The position numbers and the translations under genes were made by a program. 45,980 bases of DNA from the NCBI RefSeq assembly GCF_000003605.2, contig NW_003158973.1:1-45980 (forward strand). Direction: 5' to 3'. How positions within the stretch are numbered: position 1 is the first letter of the stretch; each line of letters starts with the position of its first letter. Origin of the DNA: Saccoglossus kowalevskii (Eukaryota; Hemichordata; Enteropneusta; Harrimaniidae). The notes under the pieces are model-generated. The model made no database searches. It saw only the letters and a list, made by a program, of their open reading frames with translations, and was not told the DNA's origin. This document shows positions 1-9,148 of this stretch, in pieces.

Positions 1-385
1 CATGTGTTCTATTGCAGCATGTTGTTGGCATTGCTGACTGGTTCTGACCTATTATTGTGTGTTCTATTGTGAGCATGTTGTTGGCACTACTCGCTGGTTC
101 TGAGTAGATTGTACATGTGTTCTGTTGCAAGCATGCTGTTGGCACTACTCACTGGTTCTGAGTAGATTGTGTGTGTGTTCTATCGTAAGCATTTTGTTGG
201 CACTACTCACTGGTTCTGAGTAGATTGTGTGTGTTTTCTATCGTAAGCATGCTGTTGGTATTGCTCACTGGTTCTGAGTAGATTGTGTGTGTGTTCTATT
301 GTAAGCATGTTGTTAGTATTGCTCACTGGTTCTGAGTAGATTGTGCATGTGTTCTATTGTGAGCATGTTGTTGGCACTGCTCACT
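1..385. repeat. Array segment: upstream flank block of island 1
   Basis: This segment holds about seven monomers and starts inside one. They are in the fixed order found before most islands: gctgactgg, cactactcgctgg, gttctgttgcaagc, tatcgtaagc, gttttctatcgtaagc, gttgttagtattg, gtgcatgtgttc. The variant taagcattttgttgg in the fourth position is shared only with the blocks before islands 2 and 15. The first 60 bases carry private changes (gttctgacctattatt). No gene is seen. Confidence 0.9.
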
Positions 386-590
386 GATGAAAGTAACAAC
401 AATCGGGGTAATATGTGCATTTCATGATAATGATAAAGAAAAAAACTATATTCATGCGAATGTTTATTAAAATGTTGAAATGTTTTTAAATTTACCTTAG
501 GGTCCCAATTATTTAGATTTGTCTATCCCCACAGGACACTCGTCTTTTGCGAATAGAGTAAATTCGTGTGTAAGTGTGTCAAAATCTGTT
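386..590 (+). repeat. Island copy 1 (205 bp, group I)
   Basis: This is a non-monomeric block inside the array, running from gatgaaagtaacaac to caaaatctgtt. It is A+T-rich in its left two thirds. It belongs to group I because it has both attcatgcg and aaatctgtt. Private bases are taccttag (others mostly taacttag) and atccccacagg (others atcccaacagg). I found no terminal inverted repeats, no long ORF and no recognised transposon or RNA-gene motif. The plus orientation is arbitrary but is the same for all 16 copies. Confidence 0.93.
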
Positions 591-1440
591 ATGTTGTTGG
601 CATTACTCACTGGTTATAAGTAGATTTTGTGTGTGTTCTATTGTGAGCATGTTGTTGGCATTGCTCACTGGTTCTGAGTAGATAGTATGCGTGTTCTATT
701 GTAAAGCATGTTGTTGGCATTGCTCACTGGTTCTGAGTAGATTGTGTGTGTGTTCTATTGTGAGCATGTTGTTGGCATTGCTCACTGGTTCTGGTTAGAT
801 TGTGTGTGTTCTATTGTAAGCATATTTGTGGCATTGCTCACTGGTTCAGAGTAGATTGTGCATGTGTTCTATTGCAAGCATGTTGTTGGTATTGCTCACT
901 GGTTCTGAGTATATTGTGTGTGTGTTCTATTGCAAGCATGTTGATGGTATTGCTCACTTGTTCTGAGTAGATTGTGTGTGTGTTCGATTGTAAGCATGTT
1001 GTTGGTATTGCTCACTGGTTCTGAGTAGATTGTTTGTGTGTTCTATTGTAAGCATATTGTTGGTATTTCTCACTGGATCAGAGTAGATTGTGTGTGTGTT
1101 CTATTGCAAGCATGTTGTTAGTATTGCTCACTGGTTCTGAGTAGATTGTGTGTGTGTTCTAATGTCAGCATGTTGTTGGCATTGCTCACTGGTTCTGAGT
1201 AGTTTGTGTGTGTGTTCTATTGCAAGCATTTTTGTATTGCTCACTGGTTCTGAGTAGATTGCTTGTGTGTTTATTGTAAGCATGTTGTTGGTATTGCTCA
1301 CTGGTTCTGAGTAGATTGTGTGTGTGTTCTATTGTGAGCATGTTGTTGGCATTGCTCACTGGTTCTGGTTAGATTGTGTGTGTTCTATTGTAAGCATATT
1401 GGTGGCATTGCTCACTGGTTCTGAGTAGATTGTGTGTGTG

Positions 1441-2000
1441 TTCTATTGTGAGCATGTTGTTGGCATTGCTCACTGGTTCGGAGTAGATTGTGTGTGTGTT
1501 CTATTGTGAGCATGTTGTTGGCATTGCTCACTGGTTCTGGGTAGATTGTGTGTGTTCTATTGAAGCATGTTGTTGGCATTGCTCACTGGTTCTGAGTAGA
1601 TTGTGAGTGTGTTCTATGTGTGAGCATGTTGTTGGCATTGCTCACTGGTTCTGAGTAAATTGTGTGTGTTCTATTGTAAGCATATTAGTGGCATTGCTCA
1701 CTGGTTCTGAGTAATTGTGTGTGTGTTCTATTGTGAGCATGTTGTTGGCATTGCTCACTGGTTCGGATTATTATTGTGTGTGTGTTCTATTGTGAGCATG
1801 TTGTTGGCATTGCTCACTGGTTCTGGGAAGATTGTGTGTCTTCTCTTGCAAGCATGTTGTTGGCATTGCTCACTGGTTCTGAGTAGATTGTGAGTGTGTT
1901 CTATGTGTGAGCATGTTGTTGGCATTGCTCACTGGTTCTGAGTAGATTGTGTGTGTTCTATTGTAAGCATATTAGTGGCATTGCTCACTGGTTCTGAGTA
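1441..2000. repeat. Five-monomer HOR, 288-bp step
   Basis: The order ttctggg, gtgagtgtg, cattagtggc, gtgagc, ttcgga is repeated with a 288-bp offset (compare 1602 with 1890). The second copy carries private changes: ttcggattattatt near 1765 and gtgtgtcttctcttgc near 1837. It is a local variant of the eight-monomer HOR found at 15.9, 19.5 and 21.1 kb, from which three monomers are missing. Confidence 0.75.
1448..1473 (+). repeat. Representative dyad (hairpin-forming) element of the monomer
   Basis: In monomers of the gtgagc type, GTGAGCA is followed by TGCTCAC, a perfect 7-bp inverted repeat. It extends by TG/CA after a one-base bulge, leaving a loop of about 7 nt (TTGTTGG). This copy is one example among many. 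In the other two large monomer classes the left arm reads gtaagca (one mismatch) or gcaagca (two mismatches), so hairpin strength varies between classes. Dyad symmetry is a reported property of several centromeric satellites. That this one folds or matters in the cell is inference. Confidence 0.6.
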
Positions 2001-2141
2001 GATTGTGTGTGTGTTCTATTGTGACCATGTTGTTGGCATTGCTCACTGGTTCTGAGTACATTGTGTGTGTGTTCTATTGTCAGCATGATGTTGGCATTGC
2101 TCACTGGTTCTGAGTAGTTTGTGTGTGTGTTCTATTGCAAG

Positions 2142-3045
2142 CATTTTAGTATTGCTCACTGGTTATGAGTAGATTGCTTGTGTGTTTAATGTAAGCCTGT
2201 TGTTGGTATTGCTCACTGGCTCTGAGTAGATTGTATGTGTGTTCTATCGTAAGCATGTTGTTGGCATTGCTCACTGGTTCTCAGTAGATTGTGTGTGTTC
2301 TATTGTAAGCATATTGGTGGCATTGCACACTGGTTCTGAGTAGATTGTGTGTCAGTTCTATTGTGAGCATGTTGTTGGCATTGCTCACTGGTTCTGAGTA
2401 GATTGTGTGTGTGTTCTATTGTAAGCATATTGGTGACATTGCTCACTGGTTCTGAGTAGATTTGTGTGTTCTATTGCAAGCATGTTGTTGGCATTGCTTA
2501 CTGGTTCTGAGTAAATTGTGCGTCAGTTCTATTGCGAGCATGCTGTTGGCATTGCTCACTGGTTCTGAGTAGATTGTGTGTGTGTTCTATTGTAAGCATA
2601 TTGGTGGCATTGCTCACTGGTTCTGAGTAGATTTGTGTGTTCTATTGCAAGCATGTTGATGGTATTGCTCACTGGTTCTGAGTAGATTGTGTGTGTTCTA
2701 TTGTAAGCATGTTTTTGGTATTGCTCACTGGTTCTGAGTAGATTGTTTGTGTGTTCTATTGTAAGCATTTTAGTATTGCTCACTGGTTATGAGTAGATTG
2801 CTTGTGTGTTTAATGTAAGCCTGTTGTTGGTATTGCTCACTGGCTCTGAGTAGATTGTATGTGTGTTCTATCGTAAGCATGTTGTTGGCATTGCTTACTG
2901 GTTCTGAGTAGATTGTGTGTGTTCTATTGTAAGCATATTGGTGGCATTGCTCACTGGTTCTGAGTAGATTTGTGTGTTCTATTGCAAGCATGTTGTTGGC
3001 ATTGCTTACTGGTTCTGAGTAGTTTGTGTGTGTGTTCTATTGCAA
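2142..3045. repeat. Eleven-monomer HOR, 624-bp step
   Basis: Two copies of the run gcattttag, ttatgag with ttaatgtaagcctg, ctctgag with tatcgtaagc, then catattggtggc start at 2142 and 2766. They are 624 bp apart, about 11 monomers. Steps of similar size recur at 5.4-7.8, 30.7-31.3 and 39.6-40.2 kb, so this is a general period of the array. Confidence 0.75.
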
Positions 3046-3047
3046 AC

Positions 3048-3520
3048 ATTTTAGTATTGCTCACTGGTTCTGAGTAGATTGTTTGTGTGTTCATTGTAAG
3101 CATGTTGTTGGTATTGCTCACTGGTTCTGAGTAGATTGTATGTGTGTTCTATCGTAAGCATGTTGTTGGCATTGCTCACTGGTTCTGAGTAGATTGTGTG
3201 TGTTCTATTGTAAGCATATTGGTGGCATTGCTCACTGGTTCTGAGTCGATTGTGTGTCAGTTCTATTGTGAGCATGCTGTTGGCATTGCTCACTGGTTCT
3301 GAGTAGATTGTGTGTGTGTTCTATTGTAAGCATATTGGTGGCATTGCTCACTGGTTGTGAGTTGATTTGTGTGTTCTATTGCAAGCATGTTGTTGGCATT
3401 GCTTACTGGTTCTGAGTAGATTGCTTGTGTGTTCTATTGTAAGCATGTTGTTGGCCTACTCACTGGTTGTGAGTAGATTGTGTGTGTGTTCTCTTGCAAG
3501 CATGTTGTTGGTATTGCTCA
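3048..3520. repeat. Nine-monomer module ending in ggcctactcactgg (copy at 3.0 kb)
   Basis: The order is a short attttagtattg monomer, gtttattg/ttcattgtaagc, tatcgtaagc, catattggtggc, gtcagttct with gctgttgg, catattggtggc, ttgtgagttgatttg ending gcttactgg, gcttgtgtg, and ggcctactcactggttgtg. The same order starts near 14,340 and 30,693, and in heavily altered form at 32,629. Its order is the key to recognising the degenerate patch. Confidence 0.75.
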
Positions 3521-3800
3521 CTGGTTCTGAGTACATTGTTTGTGTGTTTATTGTAAACATATTGGTGGCATTGCTCACTGGTTCTGAGTAGATGTGTGTG
3601 TGTTCCATTGTAAGCATATTGGTGGCATTGCTCACTGGTTCTGAGTAGATTTGTGTGTCTATTGCAAGCATGTGTTGGCATTGCTTACTGGTTCTGAGTA
3701 AATTGTGCGTCAGTTCTATTGTGAGCATGTTGTTGGCATTGCTCACTGGTTCTGAGTAGATTGTTTGTGTTCTATTGTAAGCATATTGGTGGCATTGCTC

Positions 3801-4202
3801 ACTGGTTCTGAGTAGATTTGTGTGTTCTATTGCAAGCATGTTGTTGGCATTGCTGACTGGTTCTGAGTAGATTGTGTGTTCTATTGTGAGCATGTTGTTG
3901 GCACTACTCGCTGGTTCTGAGTAGATTGTACGTGTGTTCTTTTGCAAGCATGTTGTTGGCACTACTCACTGGTTCTGAGTAGATTGTGTGTGTGTTCTAT
4001 CGTAAGCATTTTGTTGGCACTACTCACTGGTTCTGAGTAGATTGTGTGTGTTTTCTATCGTAAGCATGCTGTTGGTATTGCTCACTGGTTCTGAGTAGAT
4101 TGTGTGTGTGTTCTATTGTAAGCATGTTGTTAGTATTGCTCACTGGTTCTGAGTAGATTGTGCATGTGTTCTATTGTGAGCATGTTGTTGGCACTGCTCA
4201 CT
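3801..4202. repeat. Pre-island flank block (representative copy)
   Basis: About seven monomers in fixed order precede most islands, from gatttgtgtg with gctgactgg to the gtgcatgtgttc monomer that ends in gcactgctcact. The gctgactgg signature occurs about 15 times: before 14 of 16 islands (all but 5 and 9), and once without an island near 6,829. This copy has the extra gttagtattg monomer just before the last one, as do the blocks of islands 1, 3, 4, 11, 15 and 16. The blocks of 6, 7, 8, 10, 12, 13 and 14 lack it. Confidence 0.85.
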
Positions 4203-4407
4203 GATGAAAGTAACAACAATCGGGGTAATATGTGCATTTCATGATAATGATAAAGAAAAAAACTATATTCATGCGAATGTTTATTAAAATGTTGAAATGT
4301 TTTTAAATTTAACTTAGGGTCCCAATTATTTAGATTTGTCTATCCCAACAGGACACTCGTCTTTTGCGAATAGAGTAAATTCGTGTGTAAGTGTGTCAAA
4401 ATCTGTT
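4203..4407 (+). repeat. Island copy 2 (205 bp, group I)
   Basis: Group I by attcatgcg plus aaatctgtt. It shows the commonest base at the other variable sites (taacttagggtcc, atcccaacagg) and makes a convenient group I reference. Confidence 0.93.
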
Positions 4408-4620
4408 ATGTTGTTGGCATTACTCACTGGTTATAAGTAGATTTTGTGTGTGTTCTATTGTGAGCATGTTGTTGGCATTGCTCACTGGTTCTGAGTAGAT
4501 TGTGAGTGTGTTCTATGTGTGAGCATGTTGTTGGCATTGCTCACTGGTTCTGAGTAGATTGTGTGTGTTCTATTGTAAGCATATTAGTGGCATTGCTCAC
4601 TGGTTCTGAGTAGATTGTGT
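4408..4620. repeat. Post-island flank block (representative copy)
   Basis: After an island the array resumes with atgttgttggcattactc, then a monomer with the diagnostic ggttataagtagatttt, then a gtgagc monomer. Next usually comes a monomer with attgtgagtgtgttctatg and tgtgagc, then one with catattagtggc. The ttataagtagatttt signature follows all 16 islands (ttataagtagataatg after island 9). Because both flanks travel with the island, islands spread by amplification of a larger unit and not by repeated insertion. Confidence 0.85.
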
Positions 4621-5418
4621 GTGTGTTCTATTGTGAGTATGTTGTTGGCATTGCTCACTGGTTCTGAGTAGATTGTGTGTGTGTTCTATTGTGAGCATGT
4701 TGTTGGCATTGCTCACAGGTTCTGGTTAGATTGTGTGTGTTCTATTGTAAGCATATTTGTGGCATTGCTCACTGGTTCAGAGTAGATTGTGCATGTGTTC
4801 TATTGCAAGCATGTTGTTGGTATTGCTCACTGGTTCTGAGTATATTGTGTGTGTGTTCTATTGCAAGCATGTTGATGGTATTGCTCACTTGTTCTGAGTA
4901 GATTGTGTGTGTGTTCTATTGTAAGCATGTTGTTGGTATTGCTCACTGGTTCTGAGTAGATTGTTTGTGTGTTCTATTGTAAGCATATTGTTGGTATTTC
5001 TCACTGGTTCAGAGTAGATTGTGTGTGTGTTCTATTGCAAGCATGTTGTTAGTATTGCTCACTGGTTCTGAGTAGATTGTGTGTGTGTTCTAATGTCAGC
5101 ATGTTGTTGGCATTGCTCACTGGTTCTGAGTAGTTTGTGTGTGTGTTCTATTGCAAGCATTTTTGTATTGCTCACTGGTTCTGAGTAGATTGCTTGTGTG
5201 TTTATTGTAAGCATGTTGTTGGTATTGCTCACTGGCTCTGAGTAGATTGTATGTGTGTTCTATCGTAAGCATGTTGTTGGCATTGATCACTGGTTCTGAG
5301 TAGATTGTGTGTCAGTTCTATTGCGAGCATGCTGTTGGCATTGCTCACTGGTTCTGAGTAGATTGTGTGTGTGTTCTATTGTAAGCATATTGGTGGCATT
5401 GCTCACTGGTTCTGAGTA

Positions 5419-7760
5419 GATTTGTGTGTTCTATTGCAAGCATGTTGATGGTATTGCTCACTGGTTCTGAGTAGATTGTGTGTGTGTTCTATTGTAAACA
5501 TGTTTTTGGTATTGCTCACTGGTTCTGAGTAGATTGTTTGTGTGTTCTATTGTAAGCATATTGTTAGTATTGCTCACTGGTTCTGAGTAGATTGTGTGTG
5601 TGTTCTATTGTAAAGCATATTGTTAGTATTGTTCACTGGTTCTGAGTAGATTGTGTGTGTGTTTTATTGCAAGCATGTTGTTAGTATTGCTCACTGGTTC
5701 TGAGTAGATTGTGTGTGTGTTCTAATGTCAGCATGTTGTTGGCATTGCTCACTGGTTCTGAGTAGTTTGTGTGTGTGTTCTATTGCAAGCATTTTTGTAT
5801 TGCTCACTGGTTCTGAGTAAATTGCTTGTGTGTTTATTGTAAGCATGTTGTTGGTATTGCTCACTGGCTCTGAGTAGATTGTATGTGTGTTCTATCGTAA
5901 GCATGTTGTTGGCATTGATCACTGGTTCTGAGTAGATTGTGTGTCAGTTTTATTGTGAGCATGCTGTTGGCATTGCTCACTGGTTCTGAGTAGATTGTGT
6001 GTGTGTTCTATTGTAAGCATATCGGTGGCATTGCTCACTGGTTCTGAGTAGATTTGTGTGTTCTATTGCAAGCGTGTTGATGGTATTGCTCACTGGTTCT
6101 GAGTAGATTGTGTGTGTGTTCTATTGTAAGCATGTTTTTGGTATTGCTCACTGGTTCTGAGTAGATTGTTTGTGTGTTCTATTGTAAGCATATTGTTAGT
6201 ATTTCTCACTGGTTCTGAGTAGATTGTGTGTGTGTTCTATTGTCAGCATGATGTTGGCATTGCTCACTGGTTCTGAGTAGTTTGTGTGTGTGTTCTATTG
6301 CAAGCATTTTAGTATTGCTCACTGGTTATAAGTAGATTGCTTGTGTGTTTAATGTAAGCCTGTTGTTGGTATTGCTCACTGGCTCTGAGTAGATTGTATG
6401 TGTGTTCTATCGTAAGCATGTTGTTGGCATTGCTCACTGGTTCTCAGTAGATTGTGTGTGTTCTATTGTAAGCATATTGGTGGCATTGCACACTGGTTCT
6501 GAGTAGATTGTGTGTCAGTTCTATTGTGAGCATGCTGTTGGCATTGCTCACTGGTTCTGAGTAGATTGTGTGTGTGTTCTATTGTAAGCATATTGGTGAC
6601 ATTGCTCACTGGTTCTGAGTAGATTTGTGTGTTCTATTGCAAGCATGTTGTTGGCATTGCTTACTGGTTCTGAGTAAATTGTGCGTCAGTTCTATTGTGA
6701 GCATGTTGTTGGCATTCCTCACTGGTTCTGAGTAGATTGTGTGTGTTCTATTGTAAGCATATTGGTGGCATTGCTCACTGGTTCTGAGTAGATTTGTGTG
6801 TTCTATTGCAAGCATATTGTTGGCATTGCTGACTGGTTCTGAGTAGATTGTGTGTTCTATTGTGAGCATGTTGTTGGCACTACTCGCTGGTTCTGAGTAG
6901 ATTGTATGTGTGTTCTGTTGCAAGCATGTTGTTGGCACTACTCACTGGTTCTGAGTAGATTGTGTGTGTGTTCTATCGTAAGCATGTTGTTGGCACTACT
7001 CACTGGTTCTGAGTAGATTGTGTGTGTTTTCTATCGTAAGCATGCTGTTGGTATTGCTCACTGGTTCTGAGTAGATTGTGTGTGTGTTCTATTGTAAGCA
7101 TGTTGTTAGTATTGCTCACTGGTTCTGAGTAGATTTGTGTGTTCTATTGCAAGCGTGTTGATGGTATTGCTCACTGGTTCTGAGTAGATTGTGTGTGTGT
7201 TCTATTGTAAGCATGTTTTTGGTATTGCTCACTGGTTCTGAGTAGATTGTTTGTGTGTTCTATTGTAAGCATATTGTTAGTATTGCTCACTGGTTCTGAG
7301 TAGATTGTGTGTGTGTGTTATTGCAAGCATGTTGTTAGTATTTCTCACTGGTTCTGAGTAGATTGTGTGTGTGTTCTATTGTCAGCATGATGTTGGCATT
7401 GCTCACTGGTTCTGAGTAGTTTGTGTGTGTGTTCTATTGCAAGCATTTTAGTATTGCTCACTGGTTATGAGTAGATTGCTTGTGTGTTTAATGTAAGCCT
7501 GTTGTTGGTATTGCTCACTGGCTCTGAGTAGATTGTATGTGTGTTCTATCGTAAGCATGTTGTTGGCATTGCTCACTGGTTCTCTGTAGATTGTGTGTGT
7601 TCTATTGTAAGCATATTGGTGGCATTGCACACTGGTTCTGAGTAGATTGTGTGTCAGTTCTATTGTGAGCATGCTGTTGGCATTGCTCACTGGTTCTGAG
7701 TAGATTGTGTGTGTGTTCTATTGTAAGCATATTGGTGGCATTGCTCACTGGTTCTGAGTA
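5419..7760. repeat. Tandem ladder of 630-632-bp units with one expanded unit
   Basis: Units begin with gatttgtgtgttctattg, then gcaagc(a/g)tgttgatgg. Starts are 5419, 6051 and 7131, and the next unit begins at 7761. Steps are 632, 1080 and 630 bp, so two units have the 11-monomer length and the 6051 unit is enlarged by about eight monomers. The enlargement is a pre-island block that stops where an island should begin. The gcattttag monomer at 6305 recurs at 8071 (1,766 bp later) with nearly identical surroundings. Confidence 0.8.
6800..7130. repeat. Orphan pre-island block without an island
   Basis: This has gctgactgg, cactactcgctgg, gttctgttgcaagc, tatcgtaagc, gttttctatcgtaagc and the gttagtattg monomer, matching the flank of island 3 at offset 1,766. 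At about 7,130 it switches to gatttgtgtg with gcgtgttgatgg, where island 3's flank has gtgcatgtgttc and then the island. It is the only gctgactgg block not followed by an island. Excision of the island by unequal exchange, or partial copying of island 3's flank, would both explain it. Confidence 0.8.
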
Positions 7761-8944
7761 GATTTGTGTGTTCTATTGCAAGCGTGTTGATGGTATTGCT
7801 CACTGGTTCTGAGTAGATTGTGTGTGTGTTCTATTGTAAGCATGTTTTTGGTATTGCTCACTGGTTCTGAGTAGATTGTTTGTGTGTTCTATTGTAAGCA
7901 TATTGTTAGTATTGCTCACTGGTTCTGAGTAGATTGTGTGTGTGTTATTGCAAGCATGTTGTTAGTATTGCTCACTGGTTCTGAGTAGATTGTGTGTGTG
8001 TTCTATTGTCAGCATGATGTTGGCATTGCTCACTGGTTCTGAGTAGTTTGTGTGTGTGTTCTATTGCAAGCATTTTAGTATTGCTCACTGGTTATGAGTA
8101 GATTGCTTGTGTGTTTAATGTAAGCCTGTTGTTGGTATTGCTCACTGGCTCTGAGTAGATTGTATGTGTGTTCTATCGTAAGCATGTTGTTGGCATTGCT
8201 CACTGGTTCTCAGTAGATTGTGTGTGTTCTATTGTAAGCATATTGGTGGCATTGCACACTGGTTCTGAGTAGATTGTGTGTCAGTTCTATTGTGAGCATG
8301 CTGTTGGCATTGCTCACTGGTTCTGAGTAGATTGTGTGTGTGTTCTATTGTAAGCATATTGGTGACATTGCTCACTGGTTCTGAGTAGATTTGTGTGTTC
8401 TATTGCAAGCATGTTGTTGGCATTGCTTACTGGTTCTGAGTAAATTGTGCGTCAGTTCTATTGTGAGCATGTTGTTGGCATTCCTCACTGGTTCTGAGTA
8501 GATTGTGTGTGTTCTATTGTAAGCATATTGGTGGCATTGCTCACTGGTTCTGAGTAGATTTGTGTGTTCTATTGCAAGCATATTGTTGGCATTGCTGACT
8601 GGTTCTGAGTAGATTGTGTGTTCTATTGTGAGCATGTTGTTGGCACTACTCGCTGGTTCTGAGTAGATTGTATGTGTGTTCTGTTGCAAGCATGTTGTTG
8701 GCACTACTCACTGGTTCTGAGTAGATTGTGTGTGTGTTCTATCGTAAGCATGTTGTTGGCACTACTCACTGGTTCTGAGTAGATTGTGTGTGTTTTCTAT
8801 CGTAAGCATGCTGTTGGTATTGCTCACTGGTTCTGAGTAGATTGTGTGTGTGTTCTATTGTAAGCATGTTGTTAGTATTGCTCACTGGTTCTGAGTAGAT
8901 TGTGCATGTGTTCTATTGTGAGCATGTTGTTGGCACTGCTCACT

Positions 8945-9148
8945 GATGAAAGTAACAACAATCGGGGTAATATGTGCATTTCATGATAATGATAAAGAAA
9001 AAACTATATTTATGCGAATGTTTATTAAAATGTTGAAATGTTTTTAAATTTAACATAGGGTCCCAATTATTTAGATTTGTCTATCCCAACAGGACACTCG
9101 TCTTTTACGAATAGAGTAAATTCGTGTGTAAGTGTGTCAAAATATGTT
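8945..9148 (+). repeat. Island copy 3 (204 bp, group IIa)
   Basis: Group II by atttatgcg plus aaatatgtt, and IIa by taacatag. One A shorter than most copies in the A-run after gataaag, a deletion shared only with island 5. A private base gives cttttacgaat (others cttttgcgaat). Its second post-island monomer has gagcatgatgttgg, again shared with island 5. Confidence 0.93.

Larger units (their letters stand above)
591..4202. repeat. Array segment between islands 1 and 2
   Basis: About 63 monomers. The second post-island monomer here reads gatagtatgcgtgttc and lacks the gtgagtgtg type seen after most other islands. The segment contains a 288-bp five-monomer duplication (gtgagtgtg at 1602 and 1890), an 11-monomer step of 624 bp (gcattttag monomers at 2142 and 2766), and a module from 3048 ending in ggcctactcactggttgtg. 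It closes with the standard upstream block before island 2. No gene is seen. Confidence 0.9.
4408..8944. repeat. Array segment between islands 2 and 3
   Basis: About 79 monomers. After the post-island block come monomers ttctggtt, catatttgtggc, ttcagag, gtgcatg, gttgatgg. A ladder of 11-monomer units follows, with gatttgtgtg starts at 5419, 6051, 7131 and 7761. A complete pre-island block without an island lies at about 6,800-7,130, and a second one leads into island 3. No gene is seen. Confidence 0.9.

Noticed and set aside
520-575. Possible mini-exon in the island: acceptor-like ctatcc(c/a)acag and donor-like gtgtaagt about 35 nt apart
   Set aside because: The donor lies in what looks like an eroded monomer and is destroyed in islands 8, 12 and 16. 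Short splice-like motifs are expected by chance, and there is no surrounding gene.
386-590. The island as a recent transposon (SINE or MITE)
   Set aside because: I see no terminal inverted repeat, no A/B boxes of a Pol III promoter and no poly-A or simple-repeat tail. The similar outer edges are explained by the neighbouring monomers.
386-590. tRNA, rRNA or other structured RNA gene in the island
   Set aside because: No cloverleaf-like pairing, conserved tRNA T-loop or rRNA motif is visible on either strand.
3367-3591. Plus-strand ORFs with cysteine- and leucine-rich translation (here and at 32,949-33,143)
   Set aside because: Translation of GT-rich monomers gives Cys, Val and Leu runs. No signal peptide with a following domain and no neighbouring gene features are seen. 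The second one lies in the degenerate patch.
3456-3962. A 168-codon minus-strand ORF (and a 167-codon one at 24,477-24,980) with repeats such as LLRTSEQ and IYSEPVS
   Set aside because: It is the satellite read through successive frames. Similar ORFs occur wherever monomer lengths happen to keep phase, many start only with GTG, and there is no gene-like context, codon pattern or island dependence.
6606-6938. A 110-codon minus-strand ORF repeated almost unchanged at 8,372, 11,044, 17,909, 35,272, 37,444 and 45,143
   Set aside because: It lies in the pre-island block, which is amplified as DNA. Conservation of the reading follows from conservation of the block. The starts and stops are monomer features (atgccaac and ccagtga on the minus strand).
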